This document shows positions 8,456-18,306 of a DNA stretch of 39,340 nucleotides, piece after piece. Position 1 is the stretch's first letter. Every line of letters starts with the position of its first letter. The stretch comes from Pseudomonadales bacterium (lineage in GTDB: Bacteria > Pseudomonadota > Gammaproteobacteria > Pseudomonadales > Azotimanducaceae). The notes under the pieces were generated by a model, which saw only the letters and a list, made by a program, of their open reading frames with translations, ran no database searches and was not told where the DNA came from. The stretch lies in the NCBI GenBank assembly GCA_017854255.1, contig JAFMIA010000020.1, forward strand, positions 6,136 through 45,475, given 5' to 3'. Position numbers and translations under genes: made by a program.

Positions 8456-10372
8456 ATGCTTACCGTCACGCTGCCCGATGGGGCCCAAAAACAATTTGAA
8501 TCAGCTGTCACGGTCCATGACGTTGCCGCATCGATTGGCGCCGGATTAGCGGGTGCGGCCCTGGCAGGGCGTGTCAATGGTGAGTTGGTTGATACCTCGC
8601 ACGTGATTGATTCTGATGCGGCGGTTGCGATCGTGACCGGTAAGGATGAAGACGGATTAGAGGTGATTCGGCATTCTTGCGCGCACCTTATGGCACAAGC
8701 CGTTCAGCGATTGTTTCCCACAGCGCAAGTCACGATCGGGCCAACAATTGAGGACGGTTTCTTTTATGATTTTGCCTATGACCGGCCCTTCACGCCAGAA
8801 GACCTAGAGCAAATTGAAAAAGAGATGTCGGCACTGGTGTCTCAGAGCCAAGCGGTCACGCGGTCGGTTATGTCTCGGCAAGCGGCGGTTGCCTTGTTCG
8901 AAGAAAAAGGTGAGCACTATAAGGTTGAGATTTTAAAGAGCATTCCGGATGCTGAAGACCTGTCGTTCTACCAGCAAGGTGACTTTGTGGATCTTTGTCG
9001 TGGACCCCATGTGCCGGATACGGGCCGCATCAAGGCGTTCAAGTTAACAAAGGTCGCGGGCGCCTATTGGCGCGGCGATTCTAACAATGAAATGCTCCAG
9101 CGGATCTACGGGACCGCGTGGGGCGATAAGAAAGCGCTGAAGGCATATTTGTTTCGCTTGGAAGAGGCGGAAAAGCGAGATCATCGCAAACTCGGCAAGC
9201 GCCTCGATTTGTTTCACACCCAAGAAGAAGCGCCCGGCATGGTGTTTTGGCATCCGCGAGGCTGGCAGATATGGCAAACCCTCGAGCGGTATATCCGAGA
9301 CGTCCAAAACCAGCATGGGTATCAAGAGATCAAAACGCCTCAGCTGGTGGATATGAGCTTATGGGAAAAATCGGGTCACGCCGACAAGTTTGGTGATGGG
9401 ATGTTTTCGGTTGAATCCGATAGTCGGACCTATGCGATTAAACCGATGAACTGTCCCTGTCATGTGCAGGTGTTTAATCAGGGTTTAAAGAGTTACCGCG
9501 ACCTGCCCATTCGTTTGGCAGAATTCGGCGCTTGTCATCGCAACGAGCCGTCAGGGACCCTGCAAGGCATTATGCGGGTACGAGGGTTTGTCCAAGACGA
9601 CGCCCATATTTTCTGCCGAGAAGATCAGGTTCAAAAAGAAGTCACGGATTTTATTGATGTCCTATCCGCGGTCTATCGAGACTTTGGCTTCGATGAAATG
9701 ATCATCCGACTTTCAACTCGGCCAGAACAGCGGGTCGGGTCCGATGAGGTGTGGGATCGAGCCGAAGCGGCCTTGGCCGAGGCTTTGGATTTTAAAGCCC
9801 TGGACTGGCAAACCCTGCCTGGAGAGGGGGCCTTCTATGGGCCGAAAATCGAGTTTTCACTGAAAGACTGCCTGGGCCGGGTTTGGCAGTGCGGCACCAT
9901 GCAAGTTGATTTCTCAATGCCAGGCCGATTGGATGCGCAGTACGTCGCAGAAGACGGTAGCCGGCAGATTCCCGTGATGTTGCACAGAGCCATGCTCGGC
10001 TCGTTCGAGCGTTTTATCGGCATCTTGATTGAGCACTATGCTGGAGAATTCCCTGTCTGGCTTGCACCGGTACAAGCAATGGTGATCAATATTACCGATG
10101 CACAAGCGGGCTATGTGGATGAAGTCACAGCCGCGCTGACGGCCGCAGGGATTCGCGTCGAGTCTGATCTGCGTAATGAAAAGGTGGGTTTTAAGATTCG
10201 TGAGCATGCCATGCAGAAGATTCCATACCTTCTGGTGGTGGGTGACCGAGAGCGTGAAGCGGGTCAAGTTGCGGTGAGAACCCGGGGTGGCGAAGATCTT
10301 GGTGCCATGACGCTGTCGGCGTTTTTGGAGCGCTTGCGAAAAGATGAAGAAAAAAAGGGACGAATGGTTTGA
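8456..10372 (+). CDS. thrS: Threonyl-tRNA synthetase
   Basis: This class II synthetase charges tRNA-Thr in the cytosol. The 638-residue protein has an N-terminal TGS domain and an editing domain with HSCAHLMAQ, which hydrolyses Ser-tRNA-Thr. The catalytic core carries the zinc ligands in [10 protein letters not shown], the motif 2 region [11 protein letters not shown] and [13 protein letters not shown]. The C-terminal anticodon-binding domain includes [13 protein letters not shown]. Length is close to E. coli ThrS (642). The ATG at 8456 follows AAGGAG at 8442-8447 and matches the TGS start. An upstream in-frame ATG at 8414 is rejected for lack of such a site. It begins the translation cluster thrS-infC-rpmI-rplT-pheST-ihfA. 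The infC promoter lies inside and just after its 3' end. Confidence 0.98.
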   Translation: MLTVTLPDGAQKQFESAVTVHDVAASIGAGLAGAALAGRVNGELVDTSHVIDSDAAVAIVTGKDEDGLEVIRHSCAHLMAQAVQRLFPTAQVTIGPTIEDGFFYDFAYDRPFTPEDLEQIEKEMSALVSQSQAVTRSVMSRQAAVALFEEKGEHYKVEILKSIPDAEDLSFYQQGDFVDLCRGPHVPDTGRIKAFKLTKVAGAYWRGDSNNEMLQRIYGTAWGDKKALKAYLFRLEEAEKRDHRKLGKRLDLFHTQEEAPGMVFWHPRGWQIWQTLERYIRDVQNQHGYQEIKTPQLVDMSLWEKSGHADKFGDGMFSVESDSRTYAIKPMNCPCHVQVFNQGLKSYRDLPIRLAEFGACHRNEPSGTLQGIMRVRGFVQDDAHIFCREDQVQKEVTDFIDVLSAVYRDFGFDEMIIRLSTRPEQRVGSDEVWDRAEAALAEALDFKALDWQTLPGEGAFYGPKIEFSLKDCLGRVWQCGTMQVDFSMPGRLDAQYVAEDGSRQIPVMLHRAMLGSFERFIGILIEHYAGEFPVWLAPVQAMVINITDAQAGYVDEVTAALTAAGIRVESDLRNEKVGFKIREHAMQKIPYLLVVGDREREAGQVAVRTRGGEDLGAMTLSAFLERLRKDEEKKGRMV

Positions 10373-10384
10373 TTTTGCTATAAT
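10357..10384 (+). promoter_or_regulatory. Extended -10 promoter for infC-rpmI-rplT
   Basis: A perfect TATAAT (10379-10384) is preceded by TG at 10376-10377, giving an extended -10 (TGCTATAAT). A weak -35 (GGGACG, 10357-10362) lies 16 bp upstream. It overlaps the end of thrS and lies 33 nt before the infC start. Promoters for infC within or after thrS are also known in E. coli. Confidence 0.7.
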
Positions 10385-10416
10385 GCCCGGCCTTAGCGCC
10401 TGAAGGAGGCTACCGA

Positions 10417-10968
10417 ATCAAAAAAGAAGGTTCAAAAAAGACTCGAATTAACGACGATATAGAGGCGGCAATGGTTCGCCTGATCGGTGCAGATGGAGAG
10501 CAGATCGGGGTTGTTTCAATTGCTGAAGCAATTAAAGCGGCACAGGAAGCGAAGCTTGATTTAGTCGAAATCGCACCTGACGCCGATCCAGTGGTTTGTA
10601 AGATTCTGGATTACGGTAAGCGAATCTTTGAGGCGAAGAAAGAAAAGTCTGCGGCACGTAAGAAACAACGCCGCATGCAAGTGAAAGAAATGAAGTTCCG
10701 ACCCGGAACAGATGAAGGAGACTACCAGGTAAAACTACGCAACCTGACCCGTTTCCTGAGCGATGGTGACAAAGCCAAGGTAACCCTGCGATTTAGAGGG
10801 CGAGAAATGGCGCACCAAGAACTCGGTATTGATTTGCTCAAACGAATTGAAGCAGATCTTGCTGAGATCGGTACTGTTGAGATGTTCCCGAAAATGGAAG
10901 GTCGACAACTGACCATGGTGTTGGCACCGAATACGAAGAAGAAAGGCAGCAGTGAGGCAGTCGCCTGA
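10417..10968 (+). CDS. infC: Translation initiation factor IF-3, with AUC start codon
   Basis: IF-3 binds the 30S subunit, prevents premature 50S joining and rejects non-standard start codons. Translated from ATC at 10417, the product is 183 residues. It has an N-terminal domain with [20 protein letters not shown], the linker around [13 protein letters not shown] and a C-terminal domain with [15 protein letters not shown] and [12 protein letters not shown]. The first ATG, at 10471, would remove 18 conserved N-terminal residues and has no Shine-Dalgarno. ATC has a near-perfect AAGGAGG at 10403-10409 with 7-nt spacing. In E. coli the gene starts with AUU, and IF-3 represses its own synthesis by discriminating against it. 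AUC should work the same way. Confidence 0.96.
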   Translation: MKKEGSKKTRINDDIEAAMVRLIGADGEQIGVVSIAEAIKAAQEAKLDLVEIAPDADPVVCKILDYGKRIFEAKKEKSAARKKQRRMQVKEMKFRPGTDEGDYQVKLRNLTRFLSDGDKAKVTLRFRGREMAHQELGIDLLKRIEADLAEIGTVEMFPKMEGRQLTMVLAPNTKKKGSSEAVA

Positions 10969-10971
10969 CCT

Positions 10972-11015
10972 GTTCGCGAAAGCGAACGCCGAGATGGGCA
11001 ATACCGCCCCCGGCG
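10972..11015 (+). promoter_or_regulatory. Structured leader between infC and rpmI
   Basis: Two hairpins follow the infC stop: GTTCGC-GAAA-GCGAAC (10972-10987, a GNRA-type tetraloop), and a nested stem CGCCG...CGGCG (10987-10991/11011-11015) enclosing GGGC-AATACC-GCCC. No T-run follows, so termination is unlikely. In E. coli, L20 represses rpmI-rplT by binding RNA structure in this interval, so a similar regulatory role is plausible. I did not recognise the E. coli pseudoknot itself. Confidence 0.5.
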
Positions 11016-11116
11016 CAGCCTAGGTAAAAGATCATCGTAAGCGAAGCTGGGTGTGAAAACATTCAGAAAAAAGCGATGAAGGATTGCCTTTAACCTGAAC
11101 AATGCGGAGTTCTGAA

Positions 11117-11308
11117 ATGCCAAAACTGAAAACCAGTAGTGGTGCTGCCAAGCGGTTTAAAAAAACTGCTAAAGGCTATAAGCACCGACAATCCTTCAGG
11201 AATCACATCCTGACGAAGAAGCCGACTAAACGGAAGCGCCATTTGCGGAGTATGAAAGCCGTCGCACCCAGTGATGTGCCGCTCATTCGCAGAATGCTTG
11301 GACACTAA
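11117..11308 (+). CDS. rpmI: 50S ribosomal protein L35
   Basis: This small basic protein of the large subunit has 63 residues (about 65 in E. coli). It begins [20 protein letters not shown] and has the family core segment [15 protein letters not shown]. The ATG at 11117 is chosen over an in-frame ATG at 11102 because only it gives the conserved N-terminus. CGGAG at 11105-11109 is the likely Shine-Dalgarno. It stands in the invariant infC-rpmI-rplT order, 52 nt before rplT. Confidence 0.97.
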   Translation: MPKLKTSSGAAKRFKKTAKGYKHRQSFRNHILTKKPTKRKRHLRSMKAVAPSDVPLIRRMLGH

Positions 11309-11360
11309 GAGGCGCATAGCCCTGAAATGTCCCGATTCATTAGATCCTGAGGATTAAAAA

Positions 11361-15183
<3,823 letters not shown>

Positions 15184-15202
15184 GCCGTAGTGCAGGGGAT
15201 TT

Positions 15203-15340
15203 GCAATGAAGGCGGTTTGCAATAAAGGCGACTGCAATCAAGGTGGCCCTCGGGAACGTAACAAGGCGCGTTGAAGGTGGTGAGGCGCTGTAAGGTAAAA
15301 AAGCGCTGTGAAGGTAAAAGGCGCAGTGAAGGTAAAAAGT
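15203..15340 (+). repeat. Degenerate tandem repeats between pheT and ihfA
   Basis: Two adjacent tracts are visible. Near 15200-15247, three units of about 16 bp share TGCAAT-AAGG (TTTGCAATGAAGGCGG and variants). At 15266-15340, four units of 18-20 bp start GCGC and share GTGAAGGTAAAA. They begin at 15266, 15285, 15303 and 15321. The last unit supplies the AAGG Shine-Dalgarno of ihfA. The purine-rich AAGG core is reiterated in every unit, echoing the repeat upstream of rpsA. Confidence 0.75.
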
Positions 15341-15649
15341 ATGAGTGCGTTAACCAAAGCAGAAATGGCCGAGCAACTGTTTGAAGAGTTGGGTCTGAAC
15401 AAGCGCGAAGCGAAAGAAATTGTTGAAGCATTCTTCGAAGAAATTCGTTTATCGCTTGAATCCAACGAGCAGGTCAAAATTTCCGGGTTTGGCAACTTTG
15501 ACTTGCGTGATAAGAGTTCCCGTCCGGGCCGTAACCCTAAGACGGGGCAAGATATTCCCATTTCGGCGCGTCGCGTCGTGACCTTCAAACCTGGCCAGAA
15601 GCTTAAGGCTCGAGTAGAAACCTATGCAGGACCAGACAGCGACTTCTGA
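15341..15649 (+). CDS. ihfA: Integration host factor, alpha subunit
   Basis: This is the partner of IhfB in the DNA-bending heterodimer. The 102-residue protein opens [18 protein letters not shown] and carries the core segments [15 protein letters not shown] and [19 protein letters not shown], with the intercalating proline arm. Similarity to E. coli IhfA is high throughout. The ATG at 15341 is preceded by AAGG at 15330-15333 and gives the conserved start. An upward extension to 15308 would be translated repeat. As in other gammaproteobacteria, it follows pheT, and its 3' end overlaps a MerR-family gene by 26 nt. Confidence 0.97.
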   Translation: MSALTKAEMAEQLFEELGLNKREAKEIVEAFFEEIRLSLESNEQVKISGFGNFDLRDKSSRPGRNPKTGQDIPISARRVVTFKPGQKLKARVETYAGPDSDF

Positions 15650-15980
15650 TCTTCCGGTCATACCAGGAAAGCGCTATTTCACGATTGGTGAAGTTAGCCT
15701 CTTGTGCGCGGTAAAGCCGCACGTTCTAAGATATTGGGAGCAAGAGTTCCCGCAACTTTCGCCCGTTAAGCGGCGTGGCAACCGCCGCTATTATCAGCGT
15801 CAAGATGTGTTAATGATCCGTCAGATTAGGGCGCTGCTTTACGACGAAGGGTTCACGATAACCGGTGCTCGCCAGCGGTTGTCTGGGGCCGAGCAAAAAG
15901 AAGATAAGAGCCAGTCCAAGCAATTGGTAAAGCAGATGATTGCCGAGTTAGAGGACCTGCTGAAAACGATTAAGCAATAA
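15624..15980 (+). CDS. MerR-family transcriptional regulator
   Basis: The 118-residue protein has an N-terminal winged helix-turn-helix of the MerR type: [20 protein letters not shown], then [20 protein letters not shown] and the segment [20 protein letters not shown] short C-terminal helix (EEDKSQ-rich region followed by [14 protein letters not shown]) probably forms the dimer coiled coil. There is no effector-binding domain and no metal-binding cysteine pattern, so it is a minimal member. Genes of this type sit directly after ihfA in many gammaproteobacteria, but the target is unknown to me. Its start lies inside ihfA, suggesting coupled translation. Confidence 0.88.
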   Translation: MQDQTATSDLPVIPGKRYFTIGEVSLLCAVKPHVLRYWEQEFPQLSPVKRRGNRRYYQRQDVLMIRQIRALLYDEGFTITGARQRLSGAEQKEDKSQSKQLVKQMIAELEDLLKTIKQ

Positions 15981-16023
15981 TCCGATTTAATTGAGGGTAT
16001 TGCCCTCGATTCACCAATTGTCG

Positions 16024-16053
16024 TTAGAAACGCGCAAACGATGCTGTTAGAAT
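16024..16053 (+). promoter_or_regulatory. Candidate promoter of tRNA-Pro
   Basis: TAGAAT (16048-16053) is a 5/6 match to the -10 box and lies 11 nt before the mature tRNA 5' end. TTAGAA (16024-16029) at 18-bp spacing is a weak -35. Confidence 0.4.
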
Positions 16054-16064
16054 GCAAATTAAAT

Positions 16065-16141
16065 CGGGGCGTAGCGCAGTCTGGTAGCGCACCACACTGG
16101 GGGTGTGGTGGTCGTAGGTTCAAATCCTGCCGTCCCGACCA
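16065..16141 (+). tRNA. tRNA-Pro (anticodon GGG)
   Basis: The 77-nt cloverleaf has acceptor stem CGGGGCG/CGTCCCG (one G-U), discriminator A and an encoded CCA. The D-arm contains AGCGCAGTCTGGTAGCGC, and the anticodon stem is CCACA/TGTGG with loop CTGGGGG, giving GGG. The T-arm is GTAGG-TTCAAAT-CCTGC. Only this copy is a complete tRNA. Its last 20 bases are reiterated several times in the following 2 kb. Confidence 0.97.
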
Positions 16142-16287
16142 ATTTTTCTGCCTCAAGGTGTACAGTGGCCGTAGCCGATTCTCGGCGAGTTAAATCCTGC
16201 CGTCCCGACCAATTTTTCTGCCTCAAGGTGTACAGTGGCCGTAGCCGATTCTCGGCGAAATAAATCCTGCCGTCCCGATCAATTTTC
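16122..16287 (+). repeat. 70-bp tandem repeat carrying the tRNA-Pro 3' end
   Basis: The period is exactly 70 bp. The block beginning AAATCCTGCCGTCCCGACC occurs at 16122 (inside the tRNA), at 16192 and at 16262. Units 16122-16191 and 16192-16261 are almost identical, and a third, partial unit ends near 16287. Each unit holds the 3' 20 bases of the tRNA, a spacer with TTTTTCTGCCTCAAGG, and a segment GTGGCCGTAGCC resembling the tRNA bases GTGGTCGTAGG. A hairpin GCCGA-TTC-TCGGC follows. The layout recalls the repeats after E. coli tyrT, which also end in tRNA 3' sequence. Confidence 0.92.
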
Positions 16288-16396
16288 GATTTACCATCAA
16301 CAACGGTTTATCGTTGAACAACGATGCCGACATCGTAAAAAGCCTGCTGTTACCGGAGCGAGATCTATTTTTGTTTGGCACCGCGAACGATCAGCT

Positions 16397-16666
16397 CTAC
16401 GCGGCGCTGCGCGCGCGTTGTGCCTTATCCAAGTCGTATGTGGCTTGCAGATTCATCCATAATTTAGGGGAAGTGCCCAATGCGTCGGCGAGGTCCAGAG
16501 CCGCGTCAGCAGTAACGCCCCTTTTTCCGCGAATCAGTTCATTCAATCGCGCACGTGTCCAGCCGACCTTCTCTGCAAACGCGGTCTGTGTCATACCCAT
16601 TGGCTCAAGAAACTCTTCTATAAGAATTTCACCGGGATGGAATGCATTTTTAGGTTGCTTGCTCAT
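16397..16666 (-). CDS. higA: HigA-type antitoxin (XRE-family helix-turn-helix)
   Basis: The 89-residue product begins MSKQPKNAFHPGEILIEEFL, the typical N-terminus of HigA/VapI-type antitoxins. It contains one helix-turn-helix (MTQTAFAEKVGWTRARLNEL) followed by the conserved GVTADAALDLADALGTSPKLW and LQATYDL. It binds HigB and represses the operon. Toxin comes first and antitoxin second, 12 nt apart, the order characteristic of higBA. The gene lies on the strand opposite tRNA-Pro, within DNA bracketed by copies of the tRNA-tail repeat. Confidence 0.92.
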   Translation of the reverse strand: MSKQPKNAFHPGEILIEEFLEPMGMTQTAFAEKVGWTRARLNELIRGKRGVTADAALDLADALGTSPKLWMNLQATYDLDKAQRARSAA

Positions 16667-16678
16667 GCCAAAACTCTA

Positions 16679-16969
16679 TTAATGATAGTCAACAATCTCT
16701 ACGTCCATAGCCTGTCCGTTCTGCCAACGGAACACGACACGCCATTGGTCGTTGATCCGAATCGAATGAAGTCCTTTTCTGTTACCTCTGAGAGCTTCAA
16801 GTCGATTGTTTGGAGGCACTCTAAGATCCTTTAGCTCAGCCGCGTCATGCAGATAAAGAAGCTTCCTTCTGGCGACGCGGCGTAGTTCTTGCGGGAACGC
16901 CCTGGTTGCTCGAATGCTTTTGTCATAAAAAAGAGCTTCTGCGACCCGGTTTCCGAACGATTCGATCAT
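16679..16969 (-). CDS. higB: HigB-type mRNA interferase toxin (RelE/ParE superfamily)
   Basis: The 96-residue product has the HigB pattern: N-terminal MIESFGNRVAEALFYDK, then RRVARRKLLYLHDAAELKDL, PPNNRLEALRGNRKG and the C-terminal HSIRINDQWRVVFRW and VEIVDYH. These match the RelE-fold ribosome-dependent endonuclease that cleaves translated mRNAs. Basic residues R and the C-terminal H/Y expected for catalysis are present, so it looks intact. It is transcribed ahead of higA from a promoter with an embedded palindrome (16976-17004). The pair probably arrived by horizontal transfer, as the tRNA-adjacent position suggests. Confidence 0.92.
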   Translation of the reverse strand: MIESFGNRVAEALFYDKSIRATRAFPQELRRVARRKLLYLHDAAELKDLRVPPNNRLEALRGNRKGLHSIRINDQWRVVFRWQNGQAMDVEIVDYH

Positions 16970-16975
16970 GTTTCT

Positions 16976-17004
16976 AGGTTATCGGAAAGCGATAACTTCG
17001 TCAA
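16976..17004 (-). promoter_or_regulatory. higBA promoter with candidate HigA operator
   Basis: On the minus strand, TTGACG (17004-16999) and TAACCT (16981-16976) are 17 bp apart just upstream of higB. A perfect inverted repeat TTATCG-GAAAG-CGATAA (16979-16995) fills most of the spacer and overlaps the -10. That placement is expected for an autorepressing antitoxin operator. Confidence 0.6.
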
Positions 17005-17442
17005 AGCCGTCATAATAGTTGAAGCACTAGATTAAGAGAATCGATGTTGCACTTACTGTTGCAATAATTCTCAACAAACCTGTCCTCTGAAACTTGCAAT
17101 CTTCAGCTCAAAATCCCTAAGACTTTGTTGCGGCTTGTTGTGCGATGTTGGCATCTGTTGTTGTTACTGCTCTGGGGGGGCAAGTGGCCGTAGCCGATTC
17201 TCGGCGAGTTAAATCCTGCCGTCCCGACTCATTTTTCTTTAGATCATCATCCCAGCTGGACTCTCTTCAGTGGCGATCCTTTTGCGAAACTGCCTCGCGC
17301 CAAGAGGATGTCTGACATCGTTTCCTGCCTGCAGCCTCCGTCGAAGTTCCGCTTCACAACGAGCTGCTTTTAACAGACTAAGACCTCAAGCCGTCTTGTC
17401 CTATCTAGGGCGGTTGACGGTACTCATTGATATACCCACACT
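17005..17442. other. Intergenic region between higB and the SnoaL-like gene
   Basis: No gene is supported in these roughly 440 bases. They hold one copy of the tRNA-Pro tail repeat (17182-17238), listed separately. The remainder is unremarkable, apart from a run of seven G at 17174-17180 directly before that copy. Confidence 0.5.
17182..17238 (+). repeat. Dispersed copy of the tRNA-Pro tail repeat
   Basis: About 56 bases match 16163-16219 almost exactly, from AGTGGCCGTAGCC through the GCCGA-TTC-TCGGC hairpin and the tRNA 3' end AAATCCTGCCGTCCCGAC to TTTTTCT. It lies 948 bp beyond the third tandem copy (17210 versus 16262), and the two bracket higBA. The DNA before it (G-run, CAA) does not match the tandem units, which marks the boundary of the copied segment. 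Confidence 0.9.
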
Positions 17443-17922
17443 ATGAATCACCCTATTTCAACACTGCTGAGTGCGCTTAATATGATGATTTTACCGTATT
17501 CTCTGACAACCGCCGATCGGGTTGAGATTCATGAACTACCGGGTCGATATGGAGATGCGATCGATGATCGCGATTGGACGAGACTCGACACGGTTTTCAC
17601 TCAGGACGCCGTGTTTGATCTAACTGGCGTCGGCTCACGCATTTGCAATGGGCTCGACGACATCAAGGCCTTTATGGAATTGGAAGCCGCTCACCCCCGT
17701 ACGCACATGATGACCAATATTTACGCCGAATCGGATGAACATGCTGTCGAGCTGCGTTTTCGAATTGTCGCCTTAATTGGCAAGGGATTAACATCAACTG
17801 GCAGCTATTACGACAAACTGGTTAAAACCGATAACGGGTGGCGCACTTATCACCGATGTGTTTCGAGCCGACGTCGTGATAAGCGTGAGGCAGAAGTTGA
17901 TCGCTTGGGCATAGCGCTTTAA
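17443..17922 (+). CDS. SnoaL-like / NTF2-fold protein
   Basis: The 159-residue product shows the pattern of small NTF2-superfamily SnoaL-like proteins: an N-terminal helix (DRVEIHELPGRYGDAIDDRD), then WTRLDTVFTQDAVFDLTGVG, a central IKAFMELEAAHPRTHMMTNI segment and C-terminal strands ending in YYDKLVKTDNGWRTYHRCVS. Proteins of this fold act as isomerases, dehydratases or ligand-binding pockets, and the substrate cannot be inferred. The start is uncertain. The ATG at 17443 has no clear Shine-Dalgarno, and the homologous region begins near LTTADRVEI, so an ATG at 17485 is possible. It lies between a near-exact and a diverged copy of the tRNA-Pro tail repeat, so it may be a second acquired cassette. 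Confidence 0.78.
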   Translation: MNHPISTLLSALNMMILPYSLTTADRVEIHELPGRYGDAIDDRDWTRLDTVFTQDAVFDLTGVGSRICNGLDDIKAFMELEAAHPRTHMMTNIYAESDEHAVELRFRIVALIGKGLTSTGSYYDKLVKTDNGWRTYHRCVSSRRRDKREAEVDRLGIAL

Positions 17923-18113
17923 AACCTGAGGTGGCGGCCATGAATGCGGGCTAATCGGTTTTACCTGAAAGCTGGTCTGGGCAAGACACAGGAACCGCCT
18001 CTGCACGCGCGAAGAAAAGAATGCACCAAACAGTTCGGGGGATAATTTTTGGTGGTATGAATGCGCTAAAGGGTTGTTTTTCCCCGTTATGCAGGTTTTT
18101 AAAAAGATTGTTC

Positions 18114-18200
18114 AAATCCTGCCGGTCCAACCAGTTTTCCCCTACAAGAGGTTTTGTGGTCGTAGCTGATGTTCGGCGCGTTACATTCCGCCGCACGCAT
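18114..18200 (+). repeat. Diverged copy of the tRNA-Pro tail repeat
   Basis: AAATCCTGCC at 18114 begins a unit that aligns with the 70-bp repeat along its length: tRNA tail, AACCAGTTTTCC, CCTACAAGAGG, GTGGTCGTAGC, then GTTCGGCGCGTT. A second degenerate tail (ACATTCCGCCGCAC) starts 69 bp later, preserving the period. It is clearly older than the copies at 16.1-16.3 and 17.2 kb. TTCAAATCCTGCC at 18112 also retains T-loop sequence of the tRNA. Confidence 0.75.
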
Positions 18201-18207
18201 AAAAAGG

Positions 18208-18239
18208 AGCGGCTTGTGTCATTGCACGGCCGCTTTTTT
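18208..18239 (+). terminator. Rho-independent terminator closing the tRNA-Pro region
   Basis: A stem AGCGGC/GCCGCT (18208-18213 and 18229-18234), with an inner GTG/CAC pairing, is followed by a run of six T. It is a convincing terminator at the right edge of the repeat-punctuated region, just before the TonB-dependent receptor gene. An A-rich flank follows. Confidence 0.85.
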
Positions 18240-18252
18240 AAAAAAAAGCACT

Positions 18253-18281
18253 GTTGACTGTTTCTGACGAAAAGTGCACAT
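18253..18281 (+). promoter_or_regulatory. Candidate promoter of the TonB-dependent receptor
   Basis: TTGACT (18253-18258) is a good -35. At 17 bp the -10 would be CACATT (18276-18281), a poor match. The position, between a terminator and the gene's Shine-Dalgarno, is right. Confidence 0.35.
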
Positions 18282-18306
18282 TACATTTAACTAAAAAGGG
18301 GACTTT

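Noticed and set aside
15993-16007. Small hairpin GAGGG-TATTG-CCCTC after the MerR-family gene
   Set aside because: Only 5 bp with no T-run, too weak to call a terminator.
16192-16211. Additional tRNA-Pro genes at the repeat copies
   Set aside because: Only the 3' tail is repeated. No acceptor 5' strand, D-arm or anticodon arm is present, so these are not tRNA genes.
16122-16287. CRISPR array
   Set aside because: The tandem units have no distinct spacers and contain tRNA sequence. No cas genes are present anywhere in the window.
16235-16682. Plus-strand frames of 75 and 122 codons opposite higA
   Set aside because: They mirror the antitoxin gene and the repeat, have no ribosome-binding site and no homologous features. 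Translation from the repeat is coincidental.
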